From NCBI GenBank assembly GCA_021767845.1, contig JAASSQ010000001.1:1-36464 (forward strand): 36,464 bases of DNA, written 5' to 3'. Both the position numbers and the translations under genes were made by a program. Shown piece by piece: positions 9,886-18,468 of this stretch. Under the pieces are notes generated by a model. It saw only the letters and a program-made list of their open reading frames with translations. It searched no databases and had not been told where the DNA came from. Position 1 is the stretch's first letter; each line of letters starts with the position of its first letter. Source of the stretch: Roseovarius sp. Lineage in GTDB: Bacteria; Pseudomonadota; Alphaproteobacteria; Rhodobacterales; Rhodobacteraceae.

Positions 9886-9932
9886 GGTCGATTCTGACCC
9901 GCATGGGCAGGAGGCAGGCCGGTATCGAGTGG

Positions 9933-10946
9933 ATGAGCAACGCGGCGTTCGCGTATCGCCTGCGCTGGAAGCGGCGGCGGCTTTTGTATCGTGCCCTGCG
10001 CAAGCGGCGGCAATTGGCGCCGGTGGCCGACCGCACCGACCGGATCGCGCCGGATGCGATCCTGGGCGCGATGACCGTCCGCAACGAGATGCTGCGCCTG
10101 CCGTTTTTCCTGGACCATCACCGGCGGCTGGGGGTTGGACATTTCCTTGTGGTGGACAATGGCAGCGACGACGGCACGCGCGCGTATCTGGCCGCGCAGC
10201 CTGATGTCTCGCTGTGGAGCACGACGCAGAGTTACAAGCTGTCGCGGTTCGGGATGGACTGGCTGACATGGCTGATGATCCGGCACGCGCATGGGCATTG
10301 GTGCCTGACGCTGGATGCCGACGAGATCTTCATCTACCCCCATCACGACACCCGCCCGCTGCCGGCCCTGACCGAGTGGCTGGAGGCGCGGGGGCGGCGG
10401 TCGTTCGGGGCGTTGATGCTGGATATGTATCCCAAGGGGCGGGTGCAGGATCATCCCTACAAGCCCGGTGACGACCCGTTCCGGCATCTGTGCTGGTTCG
10501 ACGGGGGGAATTACACGATCCGCAAGAAACCCGATCTGCACAATCTCTGGATCCAGGGCGGGCCGCGGGCGCGCTGCTTTTTCGCGGACCGGCCGCGCCG
10601 CGCGCCGACGATGGGCAAGGTGCCGCTGGTCAAATGGAACCGCCGGTTCGTCTATGTCAGTTCGACCCATTCGCTTTTGCCGCGCCGCCTGAACCGGGTC
10701 TATGATGAGAGCGGTGGCGAAGCGCTGTCGGGCGTGTTGCTGCACACCAAGTTCTTGGATGTCGTGGTCGAGAAATCCGCCGAGGAGAAGCAGCGACGGG
10801 AGCATTTCGCCAACAGCGCGCTTTACGAGACCTATTACGACAGCCTGATCGGCAACCCGGACCTGTGGTGCGCGCACTCGACGCGATACCTGGGCTGGCG
10901 CCAACTGGAGGCGATGGGCCTGATGTCGCGGGGGGGATGGGTGTGA
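9933..10946 (+). CDS. Glycosyltransferase family 2 protein (PF13704 type), first tandem copy
   Basis: A 337-residue GT-A fold glycosyltransferase of the Glyco_tranf_2_4 type. TVRNEMLRLPFFLDHHR, FLVVDNGSDDGT and LTLDADEIFIYP carry the nucleotide-binding and DxD-type metal site. The start is uncertain because neither ATG (9903 or 9933) has a close ribosome-binding site. Starting at 9933 makes the protein align end to end with the neighbouring paralogue (VVDN at 73 versus MVDN at 72), so it is preferred. A basic N-terminus (RWKRRRLLYRALRKRRQ) may bind membrane or polyanionic acceptor. It lies 47 bases after galE. Donor and acceptor are unknown. AT-rich 10947-11073 separates it from the next copy. 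Confidence 0.85.
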   Translation: MSNAAFAYRLRWKRRRLLYRALRKRRQLAPVADRTDRIAPDAILGAMTVRNEMLRLPFFLDHHRRLGVGHFLVVDNGSDDGTRAYLAAQPDVSLWSTTQSYKLSRFGMDWLTWLMIRHAHGHWCLTLDADEIFIYPHHDTRPLPALTEWLEARGRRSFGALMLDMYPKGRVQDHPYKPGDDPFRHLCWFDGGNYTIRKKPDLHNLWIQGGPRARCFFADRPRRAPTMGKVPLVKWNRRFVYVSSTHSLLPRRLNRVYDESGGEALSGVLLHTKFLDVVVEKSAEEKQRREHFANSALYETYYDSLIGNPDLWCAHSTRYLGWRQLEAMGLMSRGGWV

Positions 10947-11073
10947 TGTGCCGTAAATCCCCGTCACTCCGGCTAAAATCCCTGCTAAAATTTCCGTTCC
11001 GGGAAAGGAATGTGTTAAGCGTCGGAAAGATAGAATTCCGCGGTAGCGGGACACGAATGCGAAGGGGCGGCTG

Positions 11074-12084
11074 TTGAGGCTGTTGCAGTCATATCGGATG
11101 CGGTTGAAGCGCAAGCGGGCCAAGGTTCGGGCCTGGCGCAAGCATTTCTCGCTCAAGCCCGTGCAGGTCCGCACGGACCGTATCCGCCCCGGCGATATCC
11201 TGTTGTTCTCGACTTTCCGGGACGAGGCGGTGCGGCTGCCCTATTTCCTGAAATATTACCGCGATCTTGGCGTGTCGCATTTCCTGATGGTGGACAATGA
11301 CAGCGAGGATGGCGGCCGCGAATACCTGGCCGATCAGCCCGATGTCTCGATCTGGACCACCAAGGCCGGCTACAAGGCGGCGCGGTTCGGGGTCGATTGG
11401 CTGAACTGGTTGCAGGCGCGGCACGGGCATGGGCACTGGTGTCTGGTCGTGGACCCGGACGAGTTCTTCGTCTATCCGTTCTGCGACACGCGGCCCATCC
11501 GGGCGCTGACCGATTGGCTGGACGTGTCGCAATTGCGGTCCTTCGGGGCGATGCTGCTGGACATGTATCCCAAGGGGCGGATGGATTCGGTGCCTTATCG
11601 CGCCGGTCAGGACCCGATGGAGATTGCCGCCTGGTTCGATCCCGGCAATTACATGATCGAGAAGAACCACAAGTTCGGCAACCTGTGGATCCAGGGCGGG
11701 CCGCGGGCGCGGGTGTTCTTTCCCGACACCCCGAAAAAGGCCCCGGCGCTGAACAAGATCCCGCTGGTGAAATGGGACCGGCGCTATGCCTATGTCAGCT
11801 CGACCCACATGCTGCTGCCGCGCGGCCTGAACCAGACCTACGACACGCTTGGCGGGGAAAAGGCCAGCGGCGTCCTGCTGCATGCCAAGTTTCTGGATAC
11901 CTTCGCGGCCAAGGCGGAAGAGGAACTGGACCGCCAGCAGCATTATGCGGCCAGCGTGGAATACAAGGCCTATTACGACAACCTGAAGGACAATCCAGAC
12001 CTTTGGTGCAAATGGTCGGAAAAATATATAAACTGGAGGCAGTTGGAAATTCTGGGGCTGATGTCCAAGGGCAACTGGGCATGA
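11074..12084 (+). CDS. Glycosyltransferase family 2 protein (PF13704 type), second tandem copy
   Basis: A 336-residue paralogue of the preceding gene. It shares the same blocks in the same order: RDEAVRLPYFLKYY, FLMVDNDSEDGG, LVVDPDEFFVYP, then LDMYPKGR, WIQGGPRARVFF, KIPLVKWDRRYAYVSSTH and LLPRGLNQTYD. The metal motif reads DPDE here and DADE in copy one. The start is TTG at 11074, seven bases after AAGGGG. An AT-rich spacer of 127 bases separates the copies and contains the near-repeat GGCTAAAATCC / TGCTAAAATTT. Seventeen bases separate its stop from the next start, suggesting one operon from here to 15235. Substrate unknown. Confidence 0.87.
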   Translation: MRLLQSYRMRLKRKRAKVRAWRKHFSLKPVQVRTDRIRPGDILLFSTFRDEAVRLPYFLKYYRDLGVSHFLMVDNDSEDGGREYLADQPDVSIWTTKAGYKAARFGVDWLNWLQARHGHGHWCLVVDPDEFFVYPFCDTRPIRALTDWLDVSQLRSFGAMLLDMYPKGRMDSVPYRAGQDPMEIAAWFDPGNYMIEKNHKFGNLWIQGGPRARVFFPDTPKKAPALNKIPLVKWDRRYAYVSSTHMLLPRGLNQTYDTLGGEKASGVLLHAKFLDTFAAKAEEELDRQQHYAASVEYKAYYDNLKDNPDLWCKWSEKYINWRQLEILGLMSKGNWA

Positions 12085-12100
12085 GGAAGGGCAGTCAGCG

Positions 12101-13801
12101 GTGAGCGTGGGTATCATAATGCTGGTCCACACGGCCTTCGACCGCGCCGAGCAGGTGGCGCGGCACTGGTCGGCTGCGGGCTGTCCGCTGGTCATCCATG
12201 CCGACAAGTCGGTGCCGCCCAAGACCTACAAGGCCTTCGTGAACGCCCTGTCGGACCTGCCCGACGTGCGCTTCAGCGCCCGGCACCGGTGCGAATGGGG
12301 CACCTGGGGGCTGGTCGCGGCCACCCAAAGCGCCGCGCAGCTGATGCTGGACGAGTTCGAGGATGTGCGGCATGTCTATCTTGCCTCCGGCTCGTGCCTG
12401 CCGCTGCGCCCGGTGCAGGAGCTGATCGACTACCTGGCCGAGCGGCCGCAGACCGATTTCATCGAATCCGCCACCACGGCCGACGTGCCTTGGACGATCG
12501 GCGGGCTGGATCACGAACGGTTCACGCTGCGGTTTCCGTTTTCCTGGCGCAAGCATCGTTACCTGTTCGACCGGGCCGTGGCCTTTCAGCGCGCCATCGG
12601 ATACCGGCGGCGCATCCCCAACGGGCTGGTGCCGCATATGGGCAGCCAGTGGTGGTGCCTGACCCGGCAGACCCTTTCGGCGATCCTGTCGGACCCCGAT
12701 CGCAAGGTTTACGACGACTATTTCAAGCAGGTCTGGATCCCTGACGAGAGCTATTTCCAGACCCTCGCGCGGCAGTATTCCCTGCAGATCGAAAGCCGCT
12801 CGCTGACCCTGTCGAAATTCGATTACCAGGGCAAACCGCATATCTTCTACGACGACCACCTGCAGCTTTTGCGGCGGTCGGATTGTTTCGTCGCGCGCAA
12901 GATCTGGCCCTTTGCCAACCGGCTTTACGATGCCTTCCTGACCGACAGCGCCGGCGCGATGAAACGGACCGAGCCGAACCCCGGCAAGATCGACCGGATC
13001 TTCGCCAAGGCGGTGGAGCGGCGCACGCGCGGGCGGCCGGGGCTTTACATGCAAAGCCGCTTTCCGGTGGAGGGGCGCGAGAACGGGCTGACCTGTGCGC
13101 AGTATTCGGTGTTCGAGGGGTTCAGCGACCTGTTCGAGAATTTCGAGGCGTGGCTGGCGCGGGTGACGGGCACGCGGGTGCATGGCCACCTCTTCGCGCC
13201 CGAGCGCGCCGAGTTTTCCGACGGGCAGACGGTGATGAACGGCGCGCTGAGCGACAGCGCGGCGCTGCGCGATTACAACCCGCGCGCCTTCCTGACCAGC
13301 CTGATCTGGAACACCCGCGGCGAGCGGCAGTGTTTCCAGATGGGTCCGCGCGACGAGATCAAGGATATAGAGTGGGACATCGCCAAGGATTCCAACGCGC
13401 AGATCTCGGTCATCACCGGGGCGTGGGCGGTGCCCTTGTTCAAGTCGAACCGCAATTTCGCCGATCTGCGGCAGGAGGCCGCGCGCCTGCAGCAGATCGA
13501 AAGCCAGCACCTGAACGTGTTGCGCTCGCCCTGGGCCAAGGCGCGCATCCGCATCTGGACGATGGCCGAGTTCATCGAAGCCCCGATGGAGCCCTTGCAG
13601 ACCATCATCGACGAGATCGGCCAGCAGAACATGCGCGGCCTGGCCGAGGTGCCGCGCATGGCGGACCTGAGCGGGTTCGGGCAGTTCCTGCAAAACCTCA
13701 AGAACCAGGGGATGCATCCCTACCTGATGGGCGATTTCCCCGTGGCGCACGGGCCCCACGACACGCCGCAGAACAAGCCGAAACCCTACCTGGTGCAGTA
13801 A
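12101..13801 (+). CDS. Core-2/I-branching-type beta-1,6-N-acetylglucosaminyltransferase family protein
   Basis: A 566-residue protein whose N-terminal part (about 1-270) reads as a GT14 / core-2-I-branching domain: IIMLVHTAFDRAEQVARHW, CEWGTWGLVAATQSAAQLML, YLASGSCLPLRP and MGSQWWCLTRQT, then WIPDESYFQTL. The C-terminal half (about 280-566) is a conserved Rhodobacterales extension that I recall as DUF5928-like, of unknown function. GTG start at 12101, about ten bases after GGAAGG. It sits 16 bases after the tandem transferases and six bases before the sulfotransferase, so it is in their operon. The family usually adds a branching HexNAc; the true donor is not known. Confidence 0.85.
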   Translation: MSVGIIMLVHTAFDRAEQVARHWSAAGCPLVIHADKSVPPKTYKAFVNALSDLPDVRFSARHRCEWGTWGLVAATQSAAQLMLDEFEDVRHVYLASGSCLPLRPVQELIDYLAERPQTDFIESATTADVPWTIGGLDHERFTLRFPFSWRKHRYLFDRAVAFQRAIGYRRRIPNGLVPHMGSQWWCLTRQTLSAILSDPDRKVYDDYFKQVWIPDESYFQTLARQYSLQIESRSLTLSKFDYQGKPHIFYDDHLQLLRRSDCFVARKIWPFANRLYDAFLTDSAGAMKRTEPNPGKIDRIFAKAVERRTRGRPGLYMQSRFPVEGRENGLTCAQYSVFEGFSDLFENFEAWLARVTGTRVHGHLFAPERAEFSDGQTVMNGALSDSAALRDYNPRAFLTSLIWNTRGERQCFQMGPRDEIKDIEWDIAKDSNAQISVITGAWAVPLFKSNRNFADLRQEAARLQQIESQHLNVLRSPWAKARIRIWTMAEFIEAPMEPLQTIIDEIGQQNMRGLAEVPRMADLSGFGQFLQNLKNQGMHPYLMGDFPVAHGPHDTPQNKPKPYLVQ

Positions 13802-13807
13802 CCCCGC

Positions 13808-15235
13808 ATGACAGCCCCGTTCGATTATTTCATCGTGTTCGCCGAGATGCGGACCGGGTCCAATTTCCTGGAAACCAACCTGAACGCCTTTGACGGGTTC
13901 GAGTGTCATGGCGAGGCGTTCAACCCGCATTTCATCGGCTATCCGAACCGGACCGAGATCCTGGGCGTGACGCAGGCGATGCGCGATGCCGATCCGGTAC
14001 GCCTGATCGAGACGATCAAGACCCGATCGAAGGGGATGGGCGGGTTCCGCTTTTTCCACGATCACGACAAGCGGGTGCTGGACATCGCGCTGGACGATCC
14101 GCGCTGCGCCAAGATCGTGCTGACGCGCAACCCGGTGGACAGCTATGTGTCCTTCAAGATCGCGCAGGCCACGGGGCAGTGGAAGCTGACCAACGTGAAG
14201 CGGCGCCGCGACAGCAAGGTGCGGTTCGATCCCGACGAGTTCGAGAAACACGTGGCGCATCTGCAATCGTTCCAGGTGTTCCTGCTGAATCGGTTGCAGA
14301 AATCGGGTCAGACGGCGTTCTACATCGCCTACGAGGATCTGCAGTCGCTTGATGTCATCAACGGGCTGGCGCGGTTCCTGGGCAGCGATGAGCGGCTGGA
14401 GGCGCTGGATTCCTCGCTCAAGCGGCAGAACCCCAGCCCGCTGCAGTCCAAGGTTTCGAATTACGACGAGATGGACCGCGCCCTGTCGGGACAGGATGTG
14501 TTCAACCTGTCCCGCACCCCGAATTTCGAGCCGCGCCGGGGGCCGGCGGTGCCGGCCTATGTCACGGGGGCGCGGGCGGCGCTGCTTTACATGCCGGTGA
14601 AATCCGGGCCGGAGGCGGCGGTGCGCGCGTGGATGGCGGGGCTGGACGGTGTGCGCGAGGACACGTTGCCGACGCATCTGAACCAGAAGGCGCTGCGCCA
14701 GTGGAAGCGGCGCAACCGCGGGCACCGGAGCTTCACGGTACTGCGGCATCCCGTGGCGCGGGCGCATGACGCGTTTTGCCAAAAGATCCTGTTGCAGGGG
14801 CCGGGCGCTTACCTGGACATTCGCAAGACGCTGCGCAACGTCTACAAGCTGCCGATCCCCGGCGGCGATCCGGGCCCGGAGTATGACCGGCGCGCGCATC
14901 GCGCGGCCTTCTTGGCGTTCCTCGAATTCCTGCGCGCCAACCTGGCCGGCCAGACCAATATCCGCATCGATCCGCACTGGGCGTCGCAGGTGGCCGTGCT
15001 GCAGGGCATGGCGCAGTTCGGCATCCCCGACATGGTCGTGCGCGAGGACGAGATGGCCGACATGCTGCCGCTGCTGGCGCGGCAAGTGGGATACGAGGCC
15101 GCCGCCAAGCCCGGTGCCGCGCCAGAGACGGCGCCCATCGCCCTGTCGGACATCTATGACGAGGAGATCGAAGAGCTGGTCGGCACCATCTACCAGCGCG
15201 ATTACATGATGTTCGGCTTCCGGCCCTGGGCCTGA
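13808..15235 (+). CDS. Two-domain sulfotransferase (Stf0-like plus Sulfotransfer_2-like)
   Basis: A 475-residue protein that looks like two sulfotransferase domains in one chain. Domain one (about 1-240) has FAEMRTGSNFLETNL at 11-25, a Stf0-like 5'-phosphosulfate loop, and LTRNPVDSYVSFK at 105-117 for the PAPS 3'-phosphate. Domain two (about 250-475) resembles the carbohydrate sulfotransferases of PF03567: LLYMPVKSGPEAAVRAWM near 259-276, VLRHPVARAHDAF at 311-323 and a final YQRDYMMFGF. The second 5'-loop is degenerate: the usual PKxG(C/G)T(S/T) reads PVKSGPEA, and the Ser of the 3'-motif is replaced. Domain two may be a binding-only domain. Six bases after the branching transferase gene. Confidence 0.82.
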   Translation: MTAPFDYFIVFAEMRTGSNFLETNLNAFDGFECHGEAFNPHFIGYPNRTEILGVTQAMRDADPVRLIETIKTRSKGMGGFRFFHDHDKRVLDIALDDPRCAKIVLTRNPVDSYVSFKIAQATGQWKLTNVKRRRDSKVRFDPDEFEKHVAHLQSFQVFLLNRLQKSGQTAFYIAYEDLQSLDVINGLARFLGSDERLEALDSSLKRQNPSPLQSKVSNYDEMDRALSGQDVFNLSRTPNFEPRRGPAVPAYVTGARAALLYMPVKSGPEAAVRAWMAGLDGVREDTLPTHLNQKALRQWKRRNRGHRSFTVLRHPVARAHDAFCQKILLQGPGAYLDIRKTLRNVYKLPIPGGDPGPEYDRRAHRAAFLAFLEFLRANLAGQTNIRIDPHWASQVAVLQGMAQFGIPDMVVREDEMADMLPLLARQVGYEAAAKPGAAPETAPIALSDIYDEEIEELVGTIYQRDYMMFGFRPWA

Positions 15236-15248
15236 GACATTGCGGGCG

Positions 15249-15713
15249 TCAGGCGGCCTGGGCCGCCTGCGCCTCGGTCACGATGGTGTAGAGCGTCGCG
15301 GGGTCGGTGTTGGCCCGCAGCTTGGCGCAGACCGAGGGATCGCGCAGCGTGCGCGAGACCAGCGCCAGCGCCTTGAGATGCTCGACCCCGGCATCGCGCG
15401 GGGCGAACAGGGCAAAGGCCAGGTCCACGGGTTGACGATCCACCGCATCGAAATCGACCGGCTTTTCCAGCAGCACCAAGGCGCCGACGACCTCTTCAAG
15501 ACCGTCAAGCCGCGCATGGGGAAGGGCAACGCCGTTGCCCACTCCCGTCGGCCCGAGGCTTTCGCGTTCCTGAAGCGCCTCGACAGCGGTGGACTGGTCC
15601 ACCTGGTAGACGCTTTCGGCCAGGCCGCCCAGCTCGTGCAGGAGGCGTTTCTTGCTTGAAACGGCGGACAATACGCGCACTGCCTCTGGCTTGAGGATCA
15701 TTTCCATATCCAT
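15249..15713 (-). CDS. ptsN: Nitrogen-PTS EIIA protein PtsN
   Basis: A 154-residue EIIA-Ntr domain, the end acceptor of the PtsP-NPr-PtsN phosphorelay that regulates potassium, nitrogen and polymer metabolism rather than moving sugars. The phosphorylated His is H66 in GVALPHARLDGL, preceded by the typical GVGN. Length matches the family. The frame is open further upstream into hpf, but the MDMEMIL start at 15713 follows GGAGGAG by about 12 bases and gives the normal length. It is the last gene of rnd-lptC-lptA-lptB-hpf-ptsN and its end faces the two-domain sulfotransferase gene. Confidence 0.95.
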   Translation of the reverse strand: MDMEMILKPEAVRVLSAVSSKKRLLHELGGLAESVYQVDQSTAVEALQERESLGPTGVGNGVALPHARLDGLEEVVGALVLLEKPVDFDAVDRQPVDLAFALFAPRDAGVEHLKALALVSRTLRDPSVCAKLRANTDPATLYTIVTEAQAAQAA

Positions 15714-15768
15714 TGATTCTCGACGCTCCTCCGAACAGGTCAGCCGCCGTGTCCGGTGCCTCGTGTTT

Positions 15769-16332
15769 TCAGGGGTCGATCCACCCGATGTTGCCGTCGT
15801 CCCGGCGATACACCACGTTGACCCCGTTGTTTCCCTCGTTTCGGAAAACCAGGACAGGCGCGCCCGCAAGCTCCATCTGCATCACCGCTTCGCCGACGGA
15901 CAGAGACGGTATCTGCGTCTCCATTTCAGCGACGATGATCGGTTGCAGGCTTTCGGGTTCCGAATCCTCGTTCTCCTGTTCAGAGGCGAGGATATAAGAG
16001 GATGCACCGGAAAGTTCAACCGGCTGTGCGCGCTCCTTGTGGTGGTCCTTGAGGCGGCGTTTATACCGTCTGAGTTGTTTTTCCATCTTGTCGCAGCATT
16101 GGTCGAAGGCGGCATAGATCTCATGCGCGTGGGCCTTGGCCTGGGCGGTCAGCCCGGTGGACAGGTGGACGATGGATTCGCAGACATATTCGCTGGCACT
16201 CTTGGAAAAAATGACATGCGCATCGGTCGGGCGTTCGGCATACTTGGCCACTGCCGCGCCGAGTTCCTCCTTGACATGAGTTTGCAGAGCTTCGCCCACG
16301 TCGATCTGTTTGCCACTGATTTGATAGCGCAT
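15769..16332 (-). CDS. hpf: Long-form ribosome hibernation promoting factor
   Basis: A 187-residue long-type HPF that dimerises 70S ribosomes in stationary phase. The N-terminal HPF/RaiA beta-alpha domain starts MRYQISGKQIDVGEAL. A charged, variable linker covers about 105-130 (KDHHKERAQPVE). The C-terminal dimerisation domain carries LSVGEAVMQMEL, VFRNEGNN and VNVVYRRDDGNIGWIDP, typical of long HPF. AAGGAG lies five bases before the ATG at 16332; the earlier in-frame start at 16353 lacks that support. It lies between lptB and ptsN. In many alphaproteobacteria rpoN sits between lptB and hpf, but there is no room for it here. Confidence 0.95.
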   Translation of the reverse strand: MRYQISGKQIDVGEALQTHVKEELGAAVAKYAERPTDAHVIFSKSASEYVCESIVHLSTGLTAQAKAHAHEIYAAFDQCCDKMEKQLRRYKRRLKDHHKERAQPVELSGASSYILASEQENEDSEPESLQPIIVAEMETQIPSLSVGEAVMQMELAGAPVLVFRNEGNNGVNVVYRRDDGNIGWIDP

Positions 16333-16437
16333 CTTCACTCCTTCATTTGACAATCCGGGCCTTGGCCTCGGGTGCGGGTGCGCGCCCTAGGCGTTTCAGG
16401 TCCAGATGCTGGGAAATGACAGTGCCGCAGCTTGGCC

Positions 16438-16468
16438 GAAACCCGCACCCTGAAACAGGGGTTTTCGC
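16438..16468. other. Stem-loop between lptB and hpf
   Basis: CCCTG (16448-16452) pairs with CAGGG (16456-16460) over an AAA loop. CGAAA (16438 side) and TTTCG (16468 side) extend the stem around a bulge. On the plus strand it is followed by GTTTTC. It could end lptB transcripts or lie in the hpf leader. Apart from this and the promoter below, I see nothing else in 16333-16579. Confidence 0.35.
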
Positions 16469-16503
16469 GAGATCAGCACGTCAGCCTGACTTGTCATGCC
16501 CCA

Positions 16504-16532
16504 ATTGAGGCGCTTTTGGCGACCGTTGTCAA
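16504..16532 (-). promoter_or_regulatory. Possible promoter of hpf-ptsN
   Basis: On the minus strand a perfect TTGACA (16527-16532) is followed after 17 bases by CTCAAT (16504-16509), a poor -10. It would give a leader of about 165 bases and allow hpf-ptsN to be expressed apart from the lpt genes. The -35 is convincing but the -10 is not. Confidence 0.4.
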
Positions 16533-16579
16533 TGGAGATCGGACCGTTCGGCAATGCACCACCGGGCTGCGGCGCGTGC

Positions 16580-17338
16580 TCAGGAAATGCGGAAATTGTC
16601 GCCCAGATAGACGCGGCGGACATTCTCGTTCTCGACCACCTCGGTGGGGGTGCCCGCCATCAGAACCTTGCCGTCGTGCAGGATGTAGGCGCGATCGACG
16701 ATTTCGAGGGTTTCGCGAACGTTGTGATCGGTGATGAGCACGCCGATCCCGCGTTTCTTCAGGTCGGCGACCAGATGGCGGATGTCCCCGACCGAGATCG
16801 GATCGACGCCGGCGAAGGGTTCGTCAAGCAGCAGATAGCGGGGCCGCGCGGCCAGGCAGCGCGCGATCTCGACCCGGCGACGTTCGCCGCCCGACAGGGC
16901 CAGCGCCGGCGCGCGGCGCAGATGCTCGATCGAGAAATCGGACAGCAGCTCTTCGAGCCGCTCGCGCCGCTTGTGCCTGTCGCGTTCGGAAATATCGAGG
17001 ATGGACATGATGTTGTCCTCGACGGACAGGCCGCGGAAAATCGACATTTCCTGCGGCAGATACCCGATGCCCATCTTGGCGCGGCGATACATCGGCAGGT
17101 TCGTCACGTCCTGCCCGTCGATCAGAACGTGCCCGCCTTCGGGCTGCACGAGGCCCGCGATGGCGTAAAAGGTCGTTGTCTTGCCAGATCCGTTCGGCCC
17201 GAGCAGGGCCACGACCTCGCCCTGCTGAAGCGACAGCGACACCTCGCGGATCACCACGCGCCGCTTGTAGCTTTTGCGCAGGTTGCGGACCTCGAGCCCG
17301 CGGTTTTCATGGGCGATATGCAGATCGGGCTGGGTCAA
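16580..17338 (-). CDS. lptB: LPS export ABC transporter ATPase LptB
   Basis: A 252-residue cytoplasmic ATPase of the LptB2FG extractor that drives lipopolysaccharide out of the inner membrane. Walker A is GPNGSGKTT at 47-55, the signature is LSGGERRR at 148-155, Walker B is LLLDEP at 169-174 and the switch His is H205 in LITDHNV. The start is TTG at 17338, overlapping the lptA stop as TTGA, with GGGGAC upstream, so lptA and lptB are translationally coupled. No alternative ATG exists before the Walker A motif. It belongs to rnd-lptC-lptA-lptB. Confidence 0.97.
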   Translation of the reverse strand: MTQPDLHIAHENRGLEVRNLRKSYKRRVVIREVSLSLQQGEVVALLGPNGSGKTTTFYAIAGLVQPEGGHVLIDGQDVTNLPMYRRAKMGIGYLPQEMSIFRGLSVEDNIMSILDISERDRHKRRERLEELLSDFSIEHLRRAPALALSGGERRRVEIARCLAARPRYLLLDEPFAGVDPISVGDIRHLVADLKKRGIGVLITDHNVRETLEIVDRAYILHDGKVLMAGTPTEVVENENVRRVYLGDNFRIS

Positions 17339-17844
17339 TTACCGTCCCCGGCCCCGCCACCGTCGGATTGCAGGACGGTTTTCACGTTGCCGGTCATGCG
17401 GGCGGTCCCCTCGAAGCGGTTGACCACCATCTTGTCCGAGGTCAGCACCTGCGGCCCGCGCACCAGCAGCACATCGTCGTGCATCTCGATCATGCCGCTA
17501 TCGACGAAGTAATCCGCCTTGCGGGATTCGGCGGCATCCTCGCCGCTGACCACGGTAACGCCGCCCGTCGCCTCGAACCGGTCAACGCCGCTTTCGTCCT
17601 GCTTGTAGACCACCAGAACCCGAGGGGCATAAAGCCGCATCTCGCCTTGCGCGACGATAACGTTGCCGGTGAACACCGCGGTGCCGTCATTCTGGTTCAC
17701 GTCAAGGATTTCGGACGTGACCTCGACCGGGAGATCGCTGTCTTCCTGCGCGGTGCCGAATGCGATCTGGGCGCCCTGCGCGAGCCCCGTCACCGGTGCC
17801 GTCAGGATGGTCAGGCAGAATACGAGCCACGAAAAACGCTTCAA
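17335..17844 (-). CDS. lptA: Periplasmic LPS transport protein LptA
   Basis: A 169-residue periplasmic OstA-domain protein that forms the beta-jellyroll bridge carrying LPS from LptC to LptD. A clear signal peptide is visible, MKRFSWLVFCLTILTAPVTGLAQG, here split as a KR charge pair, a hydrophobic core, and likely cleavage after GLA. Beta-strand-rich repeats follow, including ILDVNQNDGTAVFTGNV and ARMTGNVKT near the end. The order lptC-lptA-lptB and the five-base gap to lptC support the call even though OstA sequences diverge strongly. Confidence 0.92.
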   Translation of the reverse strand: MKRFSWLVFCLTILTAPVTGLAQGAQIAFGTAQEDSDLPVEVTSEILDVNQNDGTAVFTGNVIVAQGEMRLYAPRVLVVYKQDESGVDRFEATGGVTVVSGEDAAESRKADYFVDSGMIEMHDDVLLVRGPQVLTSDKMVVNRFEGTARMTGNVKTVLQSDGGGAGDGN

Positions 17845-17849
17845 AAGAC

Positions 17850-18464
17850 TTAATCCCCGGTGCTTTCCGGTTCGTATATCACCTTGACGTTGCCTGTGAA
17901 AAGCAAATGTGCATCGCCGGTGTCGTCGTCCGATATCAGAACCATCCTGTCAGCGTCGATATCGCCCACGGGGCCGGTGCCCCGCACGGGCACGGGGCTT
18001 TCGGCGAAGATCGTGTCAAACCGGGTTTCCAGGATTTCCGTCGTCATGCGGTATCCGCTGTCGGTGGTGATGACGACGTTATCGAGCAGGGTGGCGGTGA
18101 AGTCCTTTTGCCGCACATCCGCGGAGTCGGCGACGACGCGAATGAGCCCTCCCTCGGGGGGCCGGATGTCGGCATCCACGTCATCGGCCAGCAGGTGCTG
18201 CATGTCCCCTTCGATCGGGCGAGCGCGGGCGGCGCGCATTTCGATCCGGTCGTCATTCTCAGTCACGCCGGCGAAGACCGGAGAGGTGGCGCCCTGTTCG
18301 CGGGCGCGTTGTTCGATGTCGATGGCCGTCACCGGAACCGATGTTCTGGGGTCGATCGTGCGGGACAGCAGGAACAGCGTCGAGAGCAACCCCAGGGCGG
18401 CCAGGGGCAGGATGATCTTCATCCACGCGACAAGCCGGGAATGAAGATTGTTCAGCCCGGGCAT
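17850..18464 (-). CDS. lptC: LPS export component LptC
   Basis: A 204-residue bitopic inner-membrane protein. After a short basic N-terminus (MPGLNNLHSRLVAWMK) one membrane helix spans about 17-35 (IILPLAALGLLSTLFLLS). The rest is a periplasmic beta-jellyroll domain that takes LPS from LptB2FG and passes it to LptA. The frame stays open upstream into rnd, but the ATG at 18464 is four bases after the rnd stop and gives the right topology. The near-C-terminal HLLFTGNVKVIYEP resembles the LptC/OstA edge strand. Confidence 0.92.
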   Translation of the reverse strand: MPGLNNLHSRLVAWMKIILPLAALGLLSTLFLLSRTIDPRTSVPVTAIDIEQRAREQGATSPVFAGVTENDDRIEMRAARARPIEGDMQHLLADDVDADIRPPEGGLIRVVADSADVRQKDFTATLLDNVVITTDSGYRMTTEILETRFDTIFAESPVPVRGTGPVGDIDADRMVLISDDDTGDAHLLFTGNVKVIYEPESTGD

Positions 18465-18468
18465 GGCG

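Noticed and set aside
7960..10269. Long open minus-strand frame opposite galU, galE and the first GT copy
   Set aside because: Antisense to three recognised genes; the composition is Arg/His/Gln-rich as expected for a shadow frame.
12095..15085. Long open minus-strand frame opposite the branching transferase and the two-domain sulfotransferase
   Set aside because: Same shadow effect. It has no ribosome-binding site or domain, and it spans two well-supported plus-strand genes.
16396..16623. Small minus-strand frame between lptB and hpf
   Set aside because: It overlaps the end of lptB, lacks a ribosome-binding site and shows no known motif. It is also far too short to be the rpoN often found here.
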